Positions 46,101 through 59,085 of a stretch of DNA of 64,000 nucleotides are shown piece by piece (the stretch's first letter is position 1; every line of letters starts with the position of its first letter). Source of the DNA: Dermanyssus gallinae. Taxonomy: Eukaryota > Arthropoda > Arachnida > Mesostigmata > Dermanyssidae. The stretch is from positions 310,001 to 374,000 of the forward strand of contig QVRM01005375.1 of assembly GCA_003439945.1 (NCBI GenBank). Reading direction: 5' to 3'. A model generated the notes under the pieces. The model was not told the DNA's origin, searched no databases, and worked only from the letters and a program-made list of their open reading frames with translations. Both the position numbers and the translations under genes were made by a program.

Positions 46101-47143
46101 AATGGCCGCGCAGACCTGCCCACAATTTGTTGTAGTAACAGAGCCAGCAACGACACAAGACGTGGCATAACTCTAGACATGATTTGCAAAAGCTGGCTTG
46201 CGTTCTTGTTGTTGCCTTGTTGAGAAGCCTTTAGTCAACCTATTTAGAAGAAAAAAAACATCCATAGCACTAAAATTAGACATTTTGCAGGCTCATGTTT
46301 GATGTCACACTTTTGGCTCGACACAATACCACAATATAATATATAAAATATTTTCAGTCTAAGTTGCGGAAATTGTGCCGATAAAATGTTCTTGATATGT
46401 TTACCTAAGTACACATGTTATCCTTTTATATCAAAGGCGCTTAGAGTGGAAGCATAAGTGGGCTTGTTGGGACATCTGGGGTTTCCCCGACAGTCCCTAT
46501 GACAGCATGGCCGCTCACTCTCAGAAGTATGGTTCATTATCTATTCTCAATAAGCATCGCTCAACGAAAAAATTCACACGAGTATGTATACCTGTAAATC
46601 GCTCCGCATAGCGAGCCTGCCCCAGGTGGTTTAGCTTAGCATTTGCAGATAACTATTTACCTAAATAATTAAGGAGCACAATTAGCAGCTAGATCGAGAA
46701 GCCTGTTGAGATTTGCTACCATATATTCGTCGCGCCGATAAGCTAATTCACCATGATGCAGGATGCAGCCGCCTTCCAACGAAGCAGAGCAGCTCTTGGG
46801 TGATGAGGTCGCCTCTTAGCGTCGTCCTGCTTGGCGAGTCAAATTTGATTTAGCCTCTCGAGAGGAGCTTAACGTGTGTCGAGGAGGGCCTGATTTACGA
46901 TCGCTTTTAGCAGCTTCTTTTTGTTGCTTGCATGGTTAAGTTCAACTCGACAGAACCTAGAGGTGCCCCATACTGTACAGCAGATGATGGGCTAGGATTC
47001 CTGTGTTGTACTTTAAATCATTATATATAAATATTACACGATTTACGGTGCTATACTAAAACCATTCCTTCGACATCGTCGCCTTATTTATTTAGAGCCG
47101 GAATCAATCTTACCGCATATATTGACGACTATTTCCAGTATTT

Positions 47144-47145
<2 letters not shown>

Positions 47146-47176
<31 letters not shown>
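47146..47176. repeat. (TA)n microsatellite
   Basis: About 15 TA units; a second tract follows 145 bases later. Confidence 0.95.
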
Positions 47177-47179
<3 letters not shown>

Positions 47180-47318
47180 AGATGTTGATCTTTTAAATCA
47201 TATCGTTGTAATATCTAATGCGACTCAGCTGTTATTACATAGATGAGTGCACGCATAATGTCGGTGGCTCCGTTGGTTGCGGTGCTTTAGTAGGTCTCGT
47301 AGGGTATTTGAGTTTGGT

Positions 47319-47320
<2 letters not shown>

Positions 47321-47353
<33 letters not shown>
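47321..47353. repeat. (TA)n microsatellite
   Basis: About 16 TA units. Confidence 0.95.
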
Positions 47354-47356
<3 letters not shown>

Positions 47357-48811
47357 ATCAACAGAATTGGTCTTTCTTAAGCGGAAAGTACGCAACACCT
47401 GCCCGAGAGGTTACCTTTCTACAAGTAGAGTACTATAATGGCGTCACGATGTCTTATTGCCACCAGTAGGGAGAGTCCTCTTTGCTATGATTTACGGCTT
47501 GTCATGGTATGCCTGTTCATCATGCGTCTGGCGTATCAGCGGATTCGCGCTGATAAAGTCAATCATTTGTGTTACTTAGTGCCCGATACTTTATAAGATA
47601 AAATGCAGGCTATGACAGCCGAGTGTTCAGGAGATCGTGACACTCGGTTCTCGTAGCTAGCTATGGCCACGCAGAGCATCGTTAAGCCGTAGTATCATTC
47701 CAACCGTTGGAAATATTTTATTTACATCACAATATGATAAGCAGAGCTGTCATTAGGTTTGAAATGACCTTGAGCGGAGGAGACCTTGCTGATCGCCTGC
47801 TAGGCTAGAGATTGTGACTGAACGAGCGTATGTGAAACGTGATGGTTGTGGTCGTCATGAGCGGAAATAACGAAACCATAGGGCTTTTTTTTCCAGTATT
47901 ACGGTTGTTTTACGGGCTGGTTTAAGGATGACAGAGTGATCGCATGACGAGGCCAGTGAATCCTCGAGGCCTTCATGCTATACTGAGGGACGCTTCGCAC
48001 TTATGCGGAAATCGAAGTGCAGTACGGACAGTAAGGCATGTTTTTCAGCAACATTTTTCCGGTGACGAGTCTCGAGAACCAAGAAGATCGGCCCTTGTTG
48101 AATTGTATTAGAAATGTCTGATCCGGGTAGACTCTCGCCTCTTTTTCGTCCTGTGACAAACCACGAGGTATCATCGTGCAGATCTTTGAGGCAGTCAGTT
48201 TGAAAGTTTTTTTATTACCCACATACGCTACTCAATTATAGGACTTTCTACCCAGTGGTCGGTCAAAGTTCTTCAAAACACTATTGTGCAATTCGCCCTT
48301 TACAACAACTTTAGCTTTATGGAGTGAAGGCCGCTGTTTCGTGCGCGACATGTCTTGCACGTTGGCAGTATCGTATGCTCGTCTTACGAGCCGGAAGGTC
48401 AGCGACAGAAGGGTATGACAGTTTTCACTACAGAGAACATCGGTTGAAATTCAACGCGGAAATAGTGCGTCGATTATTGCTTCATTGGCCATGTGCAAGG
48501 GACTTGCCTTTCCACCGTAACCGATTTGTGTCGGCGTTGGAAATTATTGTGTAAGTAAATTACAAAAATAAATATATAACTTTTTGCGCAATTTCTTCTT
48601 GCGGAAAGTTGTGCAACAGAACAGTGCAAAGCCTAATCTTTGGGTACGGCTGTTGTGGCACCAATCTACTTGTGCTCGTCTACCCCAAAAATGAACAAAT
48701 ATGACGCCAAATAAGTCCAATACGCACATGGGCTCGCATGTCTTCTCTATGCCTAAGAAATGGTCACGGTCGTATCGAGTAAAGTCGCGCACAGGGGGAT
48801 ATGTATATGTA

Positions 48812-48813
<2 letters not shown>

Positions 48814-48847
<34 letters not shown>
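48814..48847. repeat. (TA)n microsatellite
   Basis: About 17 TA units; it creates Tyr-Ile repeats in frames on both strands that should not be taken as protein. Confidence 0.95.
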
Positions 48848-48848
<1 letters not shown>

Positions 48849-50491
48849 CGACCGAGAAGTGCAGTAGTAGGATTGATGTTGTCATGCTCGCTCATATATA
48901 TAGGTATTTATTCAATAAAAAATATACGAAACATCACTTGTTCTACAGGATCTCAGGAAGCCCTGCGGCGATAGGAAAGGACCCTTCGACTGACGCCGCG
49001 TTTCCCTTCTGAACACCGATCGATATGCGCTGCAATAGGCACTCCAGAACAAGGATCCTTTGTGATTGCGTTCAGTCTTCTTCCAAACTCTTAAACATAT
49101 TAACGTTTCCTGGCCCATGCGTCTTTATAGCGGTTGGCTGGACGATTAAGATAATATCTGGCTAAGTCGGAAAGCTGGTCTTCCGCAAGACAGGCAAAGG
49201 CACCAGCTGTCCGACTAGTTTAAGCAACAACAACAACAACAAACGTGTACAAAACACGGCAAACTCCCATACAAGTAGGCCGTTTATCTGTTGCATGCGA
49301 AGAAAACCAATCGTCATTCTGACATAATTCTTGTTGCCATGACGAAAATGCAAACAAATGGTTGCTGTTAAAGTATGGCATTTGGCGAAGGTATAAACTA
49401 GCCAATTGTTTGCAGCAGCTTAAAGTCGATGCCTTCTCGATAAGAGAAAACGAGCCATTACTGGTGAGTTTAAAAACAATACCAAATCTTTCAATTCAGA
49501 TTATTTTTTCGCGCTGGCTTTGTATTTATTGGCATCCATTGTTATACTTCGTGGTTATAGGCCAACTATCAAACGTAGTCAAACCATAGGCCCGAAAATG
49601 CACTTCTGCGTGAACTACCTTAGCCAACCCTTAGCGCGTCGAGATATAGACGTGTAAAGTGCGTTTACCTGCTTATGCTGCATTGCGCATCAGCCAGCTA
49701 CTTCGTTTCTCTCCTGGCGGTTGTTTCTCGGCGCTCAGCCGAATTTTAACGACCTCAATATCAAATGTGAATCAAGATTCAACATGACATGATTCCGCAT
49801 AGCTTCCACTGCAGCGCTTCTTCTCTCGCTTAAACGTCGCAGCCCGGTTGTTTTGCTATAAATCCTTTGCACAAAATATTGCATGTATAAATGCGCTTCT
49901 GTCACGGAGCAAACCTATTTTCAATAAACTCCATACACATTTGCGTCCTATTGAGATGCATAAAATATGAATATATACATATTTTCTATACCAGGTCATG
50001 TTAGAGCCTATCACAATGTTTTGTGGTAACAACACTATGTTACTAATCCCGGAAAAACTGCAGCATAGTTATTCAGACCAATGTACCAAAACTAAAATTA
50101 CTTAGGCGTTCGACTGAAAGCGTATTAATCTAGCGGCAGGGCAGGGCCAACTGACGTGCTATCAAGGCTCTTACCCAAAGCACTTTTGCGAGCAAACTAG
50201 GCTGAACTTTTGCGGCCAGTAAGATATGAAGGTCAGCGTCTTTTAAAGACGGAGGTTTAACTTTCTCATGCACTGCGTATTTCCTCAGGTTGACAAACTT
50301 GTCTTGATTTCATAAGTAGCAAATGACACCATAAAGCAAAAAAACGGGTTAAAACAAAAAGATGCGTTAAGAGAGAAGCAAGTGTTTCCACATATTGGAT
50401 AAGCCTACTTTTTTGCCGTTACACGTTTGCAAAGCTTGCTAAAACTAGAAGCAAGTTTAAGTTAGGCCGATATCAAGTTATGAGAAATTGA

Positions 50492-50670
50492 TGTCGAGTC
50501 CGTTGGTGTGGCGCATTCGCGTGCGTCTCGCGACCACAGGAGACACATAGGTGCACGGCTTCGAGCCCCATCGTTGCACATTTGTATTTATAGGGTCCGT
50601 CCAACGAAGCAAAGCGAAAGCAGTCCCGTGGACGTTAAATGTTGGCTGAGAGTCCTTTCCAAAAAGTTTT
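50492..50670 (+). mobile_element. tRNA-derived SINE, copy 1
   Basis: About 180 bp that align along their whole length with 63686-63860 (roughly 80% by eye). The 5' part resembles a tRNA. An A-box-like TGGCGCATTCG (50509-50519) and a B-box-like GCTTCGAGCCC (50558-50568) are 38 bases apart, the spacing of a pol III internal promoter. The 3' part (CAGTCCCGTGGACGTTAAAT) is unrelated to tRNA, as in SINEs that borrow a LINE tail. It ends near an A/T-rich stretch. No intact tRNA fold is expected. Confidence 0.75.
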
Positions 50671-53599
50671 TGGGGAAGAATGTGATAACGCACTCGACGT
50701 ATTCTATACATAGGTAAAGCCTACCATTTTGTAAGGCGTCTCCGGTCGTGAAAATTGTTGCTCAGGGTTGACTGATATTGATTCAGGAAAAATACGTAAA
50801 TCTTGCAGTACGTTCCCAAGGTGAGCAATGCTTCCTGAAGCTTAATTCAGATTTGATTCACCTGGACAGGATCGGTAACTATGCGAATACTCCAGAGTTC
50901 CGTATTACAAACAGAATACAAACTCATTGCCCTAGTTATAGAATAAAACAAAATTCTTTTTTTTAAACCTTAGTTTTTAAATAGGGCACAATTGTCCAAC
51001 GTAGTAGTTTCACATATTTCCATGCATATGTTATATACATATTTGCAGGCATTGCTTTGAAAATAAAATTTTGACATTAAGTCAAGCAGTTAAGCTTTAT
51101 ATTTATTTCGTGAAGTCCGCAGGAAGTAGTTCGAAATGTTGCAAAATTTTATTACGATTTGTTTGATCATCAAATGCTTTATGAATGCTTTATATGTGCG
51201 TAGAGTGTAGGAACACGAATGCACCTTTTTGGATGGATCGTTCATGCATGTTTACTCAGATTGTGTCATCGTGTATCGAGGTACTGAAATGCGTTGGGCT
51301 GTTTTCTATCGGCAACCTTCAGCCCAAGAATACATGCCGCATAAAGAAGTTGTGAAAGCATATTGAATGCAAAATACAAACCCCTTCCATCTAAAGGTAT
51401 CCCAGACATGTGGGGTGTATGGAATGCATAAACTTGCAACCAATTGATGTCGAAATGCCAAATGCTCGATCGTGGCGCTGATACGAGCAACACACCTAGC
51501 GGCGCGCGCGATGATATATCTTGCGGCGTTCAGAATCTACGCAGTTTACGGGTGGAAGTAAATATCTTGTTAGAAAGAAAACGCACTGTTTTGTAAGGAA
51601 CTCATAGTATTATGGGCAAGGGTACGTTTCATAAACGTTAAAGCAACCAACGTTTTCCGTCAAACGCGCGGTATTGGATCGTCATTATCTGGAACTTACT
51701 CGTTACGCTTCTGAAGCAACATATCGGTGTCCATTGCTGCAGAATTATGGCTATCAAAAAATGAACGCGCATGGTCGCGCTTCATAGTTACGCATAAGAT
51801 GCTTCATGAAGATAAACTAGGCGGTGAGTTGTCATTTTAATCGATTCGATCACGTGTGTGCCGCCATGGACGCTTCGGTCTGTGTTTCTAAGGTGACTGC
51901 TGTAAACTTCCTAATCAGAAGGAAAATCAGTAAATGCATGTTGGTCTATTTTTACCCGTTGGGCTGCCTAGGGCATTTCCTCGGGCCTATAAACATTCTA
52001 ACAAAACCCTAAATACAGCAAGGAGTACATTTCCCGTAGCAGCACTTACGTCCTTAACTAGATCCAAAGAGGTTTTTAGGTTAGGTTTTTTCGACAAAAT
52101 TATTTGAGTAGTCAAACCAGCACGATTGATAGGAACAATTAGAAAACTATACTAGACCAAATGATTAACTCGAAATTAATTAATTTATAAAACGATAAGG
52201 CTGAACTTACTTAAGTCTTTGTGTTGTTGCTCTCATTGACAGTGCAATTGAGTTACTTGAGATTTACGATGCCAAGCGTCATATGTTATAATGCCAAATA
52301 GCAAAATATATATTGCCGGTGAACAATGCGCATAAAAATTAACTATAGCATGACACTTCAGCATTTAGTTACAATTTTGCTAGAATATAATGGTTAGGCG
52401 TTTAGATAAAAAGGATTTACTTTCTAAAAACATTTGCTTTAGTTCGCGTGCGTGAATCTGCTAGAGCTGAGCTGAGGTCAAAGATAAGCTTGTGAATGAA
52501 TAGAGAAAGTCCGTAAAGCCGTACATTGTTATGTTAGCATTTTGGAGTAGACAGCAAAGCCTAGAATTGATATTAACAAGGTTGTCAGCCAATTTGTTGG
52601 TCACAGACGTTTGTTGATATCTATAGGCAGTCTGTTCCGCTTCGCGAAGATATACTTAAAAGAGAGTTGCGCCTAAAATAGTCAAAATGGATAGCTAAGA
52701 TTGCACGTTGAGTGCATTGGGGGGCGAAGAAATTGCTATTAGTGTTCATACCTATGATTTGCACCCACTGAATTGTCTTGAAAGTCCAGGCAAAGTAACA
52801 AGACACGCAACATGAACTGAATGACTTCGTTAGTTAGGCCCTACCGGCGGCAGAAATAATACACTCCACGTCTATATGTGTTCTCCGATTTTTTGTCCGT
52901 GACCGATTATGGCCGGCTCTAGCGTTTACCCTGCCTGCATTGGATGCTATAAATACCAATTTGAAAGAAGTCATTCTTAAAGTCTAATCTATCAATTTTC
53001 GAATACAAAACAATGATTTTGCCGCTAAGCCACCTTGGTCTGTAAATATTCAACAGACATGTACTAAACATTGTTGTTGTGATTAACTTTATTGACTCGA
53101 CATCTGCGTTTAACTTCAAAGTAGACAGCAGATGCGAAAAATGAATTGCCCACAAAAACGGCAGAAACGAGGTTTATCGAATGCTTGATGGCAGCAAAGT
53201 GTAAACAGGACAAGTAAGGAATATACTAGCTAAATATTGCAATAGGTAAACACACTGTTGTCGTATAAATATCAAGTTTTAAACTTGATAGCAACATGCG
53301 TTCTAACATGGCTAACGGCCAAATAACATGTGTATATTACTCGCAGGTCGTATTAGTATTAGGTTTAAGCCTTTGCAGCAAAACGTGTTATGACATGTTT
53401 AACGTTAAAGCTGTGTGTGTATGTATGCATATAAGTTCTACCTGTGATATAGTGAAATGTATGTCAAGTGACGTTATGTCGAACACCTAGCATGTGCACA
53501 CGTGTCCACACGGTGTACGACACCTTGTTACAACTTGTACCCGTGGAAGATTTGATGCGAGTGTTGCCAGCAGCATCGCCTGCAGCTAATGAATTAGTT
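50671..53599. other. No recognised gene
   Basis: AT-rich. Short frames only, none with recognisable domains. Confidence 0.5.
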
Positions 53600-55126
53600 T
53601 CTCAATGCCTGGCTGGCTGGCTGGCTGCAGTTTAGTGTCGACCAAACAGGCAAACACGATCGGGACTTCAGCTCAGTGCAATGTCGGCCCGGTAGGACAG
53701 CTGAGCCGTCATCATGTTTACTTCATGACCATGACGTGCGACCACTCTTTCCACTGCCACCATTTGCATCTCCAGCTTCCCTTACAGTTTTGTTTTTCGT
53801 TTTTATTTCTCCTCCTCCTTCTCCTTCTCCTCTATCTTCGCGGCCTGCAAGTCTTTTTCTATAGGCCCGTTGGTCTGTCACTTTTCGTATGATCGTACAA
53901 CAATTTGCTATCCCCCCTCTCCCCCTCCCCTCCCCGCCCCTTGTTCGGTCGTTCGTTCTAGGCGTTTTTGTTGCTGCTGGTGTTGTTGTTGTTGTCATTG
54001 TTGTTGTTGTTGCTGTCATCGTTGTTGTTGTTGTTGTTGTTGCCGCCGCTAGCCCTCGTCCCCAGATATTCTTCCCAATTACGCTATCGCATTGGTCATG
54101 GTCGCCGTTGCCGTCTAATTGCTCTGAAAGTGTGTGAGAGAGAGAGAGAGAGAGAGGGAGATCAAGCAGAAGACATACAAAAGGGGCACCCGTTTTAGGA
54201 GGAGAAGAAGGTCGAAGCTACACATCAGCTTAGTCCGTTCGGACGGACACGGGGATAGGTAGGGCCAGCCCAATGACACGACACAGCCAGACGGAACATA
54301 GCGAGAGGAAGAGAGAGAGGGAGGAAGAGAGAGAGGGAGGAAGAGAGAGAGGGGGAGGAAGAGAGAGAGGGAGGAAGAGAGAGAGGGATGAAGAGAGAGA
54401 GAGGGATGGGGAGAGAGAGGGATGAAGAGAGAGAGTGGGAGGAAGAGAGATAGAGAGAGACGACGGCGACGACGATATTTGCAGGGAAAACGCGACGATC
54501 GTCACAAGGCAATGGCACTATGCCCCGATTGTACAGCACAATCGACTGCACAATCGGTGGCACTTCTCGTGTTGTACTACTAAAAGTATAGAAAGCAGAA
54601 GTCGCCATAGTACTAATGATCACATTATAGACAGTCAGTTGTAGGAAATACAAAAGCAAAACACGCGTGCTGGATGAACACAGCATAAACGCTGCTGTAG
54701 AGCGAATGGAGTTTCAACGCGATGGCAATATATTGCCATGGTGGAAATAATCAATATGAGTGAAATGAAACAATTTTAATAATGAGGCCCAGCTCTGCTG
54801 GAGGAATGTCACCTTCTGTCAAAGCCAGACGCCGCTGCTACACACTGTTAGATGAGAGATGCTTGAGTTGAACGGCTACGACCGCAACACGACAGCTGCA
54901 GCTGCTGTTACCGTGGAGATGGAATGTCGTCGAGTCGACATGCCCACCCAGCTCGACCCGTGATCATTGCGAATGCTTTGAGGGGTCTCCGAGCAGCAAG
55001 TTCAATAGAATCGTTCAATACCTCTTGCTCCCTCGTTGCTGAAAGTATTTGAAGCCCGTAGAGTCTGGCTGGTTGATGAAGCTTCCCTAGCGACCAACGG
55101 CATTATGATCAGTTCCTACTGCTACT
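53600..55126. promoter_or_regulatory. Second simple-repeat-rich block (CT, GTT, GA runs); possible promoter region
   Basis: Composition again differs from the flanks. It has CCT/CTT runs near 53800-53940, a (GTT)n run at 53970-54045, a (GA)n run at 54131-54158 and a long GAGA-type array at 54299-54460. It resembles the block at 37.75-41.16 kb. GAGA-rich DNA is common at arthropod promoters, but no start site could be identified. Confidence 0.3.
54299..54460. repeat. GA-rich imperfect tandem array
   Basis: About nine units of 16-18 bp of the type GAGGAAGAGAGAGAGG with GGATGAA variants. Confidence 0.95.
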
Positions 55127-55297
55127 GTGCGGCATTATGCTGAAAGGAAAAGTGGTATTTTTGATGAGGATGCTGTTGATGGTGGTGATGACGACGGAGA
55201 AGAAACGGTGGATTCTACGGGCGGTCCATGCGTTCTATTTTATGGCGGTCGTTACCCTGGTGGTCCGGACAATAACAACACCGCAACTAGCATTAAG
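55127..55297 (+). CDS. Exon-like open segment ending at a splice-donor-like site (weak)
   Basis: Two frames are open up to AAG/GTATAC at 55297/55298. One (open from 55109) is acidic (GIFDEDAVDGGDDDGEETVD) and then reads GGPCVLFYGGRYPGGP. The other starts at ATG 55137 and is hydrophobic (HAFYFMAVVTLVV). No convincing acceptor precedes it, and the GAT/GGT repeat nature of 55160-55200 could create both frames by chance. It lies just downstream of the second simple-repeat block. Confidence 0.2.
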
Positions 55298-55848
55298 GTA
55301 TACCTGCTAAAACACACACACATATATATATGTCTATATATATATATATATATATATCCCTTAACGAACCTGTCCCAGTGCGGTGCGTTCCATTGCACAA
55401 CGAGATTTACCGCCGTCTAGTCATTAAAGCCACCAATGACTAGGCTAGAGCTCATCTTAGGGCTGTCACCGCCAAGGATTTAGGCTCCTGATCATATTCG
55501 AAACATCTGAAACTAATTACGCGGCCTACTTCACGGTAATGATCAAGTTCAGAAAATAGGTGTCAAATGCTTACCTCAATGAGTTTCGCTCGCCTGTCTT
55601 CAAGACTTTGGGAGTACCCGGCTCGTTGACCACGCTGCTGATCTGCAATTTAAAATCTCTTTAAACCTTGCTACGGGCGAAAAGAGATCATCAACCTTTT
55701 TTCAGACAACACCTAAACCTCAATGCCAAACGCCGCCTCTGTTCACTGTACACTACTAAGTTAGTTGACACCTAGCTTTTGCCATCTCTATCACGGAAAA
55801 ATTCCTAATCATTTGCAACATATTATTGGCTAATAAAGTAATACTTTG

Positions 55849-55851
<3 letters not shown>
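55298..55851. other. No recognised gene; contains (TA)n at 55335-55357
   Basis: Nothing recognisable apart from the microsatellite. Confidence 0.5.

Positions 55852-55895
<44 letters not shown>
55852..55895. repeat. (TA)n microsatellite
   Basis: About 22 TA units. Confidence 0.97.
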
Positions 55896-55897
<2 letters not shown>

Positions 55898-55951
55898 TAC
55901 CACAAATTATAAATCGTAAATCAAATTTTATTTAACTTATAGTGGGATGTG

Positions 55952-55955
<4 letters not shown>

Positions 55956-55986
<31 letters not shown>
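55956..55986. repeat. (TA)n microsatellite at the 5' side of a family Z fragment
   Basis: About 15 TA units; family Z sequence becomes readable about 50 bases later. Confidence 0.95.
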
Positions 55987-55989
<3 letters not shown>

Positions 55990-56034
55990 CGATGCTACGC
56001 CTGGGGTCAGCTCTCGTATTCCCCCCCACCAATG

Positions 56035-56600
56035 TAGAAGCGGCGATCAAGTGTGGAAAACCATGGTCACTCTCGTGCCTTAAGCTCAGGTCGTCGAGGC
56101 CGACAAGCAGCACTTAACGGGACGTTTAGCCGAGCCTTGAGGTCTGCTGGGTTTCTTGGCATTCTCGAGCCTCCTGGCCTCTGCAGGAATGATGGAAAAC
56201 GAGCGGACAGGCTGACACTAACGTCCTTCGAGATGGGTCGCATGCTGGTATGGAATGCAACCGTTACTGACTCATTAGCCCTCTCAATGGTCAGTGCGGG
56301 AGCGGAACATGCTGGTCACGCGTTTTTGTTGGCGGAGCCGCAATAAGTGTAGAAAGTATGCCAATTATGCCAGTCTCCCCCGACTTTCGACCGCTGGCAT
56401 TCGAGACACTGAGGAGACCTGGCCTGAAGACGCACGAACTTACTTAACGTGTAGGCAAGGCGCTCAATCGTTCGACAATCAGCGGGGTAACGCCGCCTCT
56501 GTGCGTGAAACTCTGCTAGACTATACACGCCCGAACCTGGAGGATATGTGACGTTTTCACCTATTTTATCCGGTGTACACGTTTATAAGGAGACAATTAT
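56035..56600 (+). mobile_element. Family Z LINE C-terminal fragment
   Basis: The + frame 56053-56346 reads GRRGRQAALNGTFSRALRSA, GFLGILEPPGLCRNDGKRAD, RLTLTSFEMGRMLVWNATV. This is the most consensus-like stretch of this family in the window (NxxxRALxSAGxPxxLEPPGLxRxDGKRPDGxTL, LVWDATV). A frameshift near 56320 moves the continuation to KCRKYANYASLPRL and NQRGNAASVRETLL at 56470-56520, the terminal motif. The upstream RT domain is missing and (TA)n tracts lie close on both sides. Confidence 0.85.
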
Positions 56601-56605
56601 TACTT

Positions 56606-56607
<2 letters not shown>

Positions 56608-56650
<43 letters not shown>
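56608..56650. repeat. (TA)n microsatellite between two LINE fragments
   Basis: About 21 TA units separating the family Z and CR1/jockey-like fragments. Confidence 0.97.
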
Positions 56651-56653
<3 letters not shown>

Positions 56654-57170
56654 CCTTACGACGTTTGCGTCGTGTGGGAGTTCCGTTGGATGGTCTGATA
56701 TTGATCTACAAAACGCTGTTTGTGCCGGTACTCACGTACGGCATTCTCTTGTGGGCAAGCGGTTATGATCACGTTCTGCATCGGGCTCAGGTCATGTAAA
56801 ACGATGCACTGAGGGCTATATTTGGGATGAGACGTAGCCAATCTGTTAGAGATATATATTGTGATTATAAGATCCTATCCATCGATTCGCTGTATCGTCT
56901 TCAAGTAGGTACTTTCGGCTTCAAGATCAGTCGTAGTTTAGTACCTGTTGAGGTTGCCTTCCCTCTAGTCCCTCAGCGGCGGAAAACCTTGCGACGGGCC
57001 ACCACTTTTGTGATACCTCGGGTACAGAAAAGATCTAGTACCCAATCTATTGTATATAGACTGCCCGTCGTGTGGGAGAGTATCCCGCATGAAATCCGTC
57101 ACTCGAAGTCCCTTACCTGTTTTAACCGAGACGTCAAAATATGGCTTTTAAATAGAAATACATGACGGAA
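56651..57170 (+). pseudogene. CR1/jockey-like LINE post-RT segment, one in-frame stop
   Basis: Starting right after the (TA)n tract, a single frame reads LALRRLRRVGVPLDGLILIY, KTLFVPVLTYGILLWASG, then a TAA at 56797-56799, NDALRAIFGMRRSQSVRDIY, and later RSSTQSIVYRLPVVWESIPH and SLTCFNRDVKIWLLNRN, stop at about 57165. This is the C-terminal pattern of jockey/CR1-type proteins (IYxSLxxPxLxYG, a QNxALRxIF-type segment, xxIWNxLPxxIR, SLxxFKxxLKxxLL). Glutamine is expected at the stop, so a C-to-T change explains it. The RT core is absent. Apart from the stop the frame is intact over about 170 codons. Confidence 0.82.
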
Positions 57171-57436
57171 AAAGAGAATCTAGTCAGGGCAATGATCTAT
57201 TTTTTTTAGTTTTCACTTGTCATTTCGAGTTATAATGTTTATAAAGTTATAGCTCAGTGTGCTCCTTTGCCTTGTATGTCAGTATCGCCAATAATATGGT
57301 ATAGGTATTATCTTCAGCTTTTATCGTCTTCTTTTTCTCCTTCTATTCCCAAACCCTTGTACCACTTTTCATAACGAGAACTTAAACATGTGAATGTATG
57401 CAGTTCCGTAAATAAACCATGTCTGAATTAAATTGA

Positions 57437-57459
57437 ATATATATATATATATATATATA
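57437..57459. repeat. (TA)n microsatellite
   Basis: About 11 TA units immediately left of the long palindrome. Confidence 0.95.
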
Positions 57460-57463
57460 ATAA

Positions 57464-57829
<366 letters not shown>

Positions 57830-58034
57830 CTATTACTTTCAGTTATTATTGACCACCGACCTAGCGTCTACTAAAGCACGCATTATTGTCGTCCAATGCA
57901 CGGTGGCAACGATTCTATCCACTACGTTTCTACCCGTATAATGACTACCACAAAGGGATTCTACTTAGGCATCGTTTTGCTATAGTTTTAAGACGGTTGA
58001 TATCCGAGGTATGTGATGCGAGACGTTGTTGTTT

Positions 58035-58037
<3 letters not shown>

Positions 58038-58072
<35 letters not shown>
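58038..58072. repeat. (TA)n microsatellite
   Basis: About 17 TA units. Confidence 0.96.
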
Positions 58073-58075
<3 letters not shown>

Positions 58076-59085
58076 GCGTTCTGTTCAGATGCTTCCTGAA
58101 TTGCATTGTCCCATTTGGGCCAAGCAGCAGTATTGACAGTTGTTCGAGCAGATTTCTTAAAAATGCGATTAGTAGTAAATGATAGTGAGACAGATACCAC
58201 GCCGCAGCATGTCCAGCAGTTCAGTAAACAGCTGAACTAGCAAGATGAGAGAAGATCCAGTGATGTGGAAGCAAGCACTCGTTGGGTCTGATGTATATGT
58301 TTATAATTTACCCAACCTGGGCGTAAATAAACCACAATAAATTAAATAGCACTAATGCCAGTGATGCCCTTTGATAGTATAGCACGAAAGGTGGGTATTG
58401 TGTTCGCTGGTACAGCTTCAATTGTTCTCTCATGCTCGCATTGCTGATATGTCTGGTGCAAACATGCCTGTCTCCCACTTCTTCTTACCACATCTGATAG
58501 CGACTCGTCAACAAGGTCACTCCGCAATGTTGGCTTCTGAGAGAAGACATCGTTACTTAAATTCGTGTATTTATATTCCAGATCGTATGGCGTAATTTCT
58601 GACGTAACTCGAGGCTGCTTCACGTGACCAAACCGTGATAATGTAATTTCCCTCGTTATAGTTCACTCGTTAAGACGTTGATACAATTTTGTCATCGAAA
58701 GTTAGCCGCTCTATTAAGACGAACGTTATAAGGAATGCTGCGCACAATAGCATTTAGATGTTCTATGACAATTTTGTGATCATGTGTCGAAATGCCTTGA
58801 ACAACGCACAGTACAGAATTGTAGTTGGTTTGAATTGAAACGTGTGTTAGTAATGCAAAAAATGTTTGACGGTTCATACTGCCCGGACTTTGATTGTTAA
58901 CGGTGACCAGTGGGTACAATTACAATTAGTTGAGGATTTTCTAACGCATCCTTTAATTGTTCGTTTAGTGGGGTTTTTATCGCATCAAATATATGCGCGG
59001 TAGTCGTGCGCTTACGCACGAATGGCCCAATGTTCATATTATAAATATCCCAAGCACAGTGTTGCTGTTAACGTTGGTTGGTATA
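58073..59085. other. No recognised gene
   Basis: Minus frames at 58342-58623 and 58692-58919 are open, but I could not assign them to any family. Confidence 0.45.

Larger units (their letters stand above)
42879..50491. other. Unassigned, mostly AT-rich; possible intron
   Basis: No transposon motif or gene recognised over 7.6 kb. A (CTA)n run lies at about 43135-43170, a (CTAT)n run at 45637-45655, and (TA)n tracts at 47146-47176, 47321-47353 and 48814-48847. Open frames here (43388-43672, 43956-44320, 48324-48554) have no recognisable domains. If the exon at 42.7 kb is real, much of this may be intron. Confidence 0.4.

Noticed and set aside
48324..48554. Open + frame ending near GTAAGT, exon-like
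   Set aside because: No good acceptor, no recognisable domain; a single donor-like hexamer in 7 kb of unassigned DNA is expected by chance.
49410..49463. Short TTTGCAG...CTG/GTGAGT stretch that could be a 48-bp internal exon
   Set aside because: Too short to judge; only the two splice-like signals support it.
54225..54686. 153-codon minus frame of Ser-Leu-Pro repeats
   Set aside because: Product of the GAGA-type tandem array; no non-repetitive coding signal.
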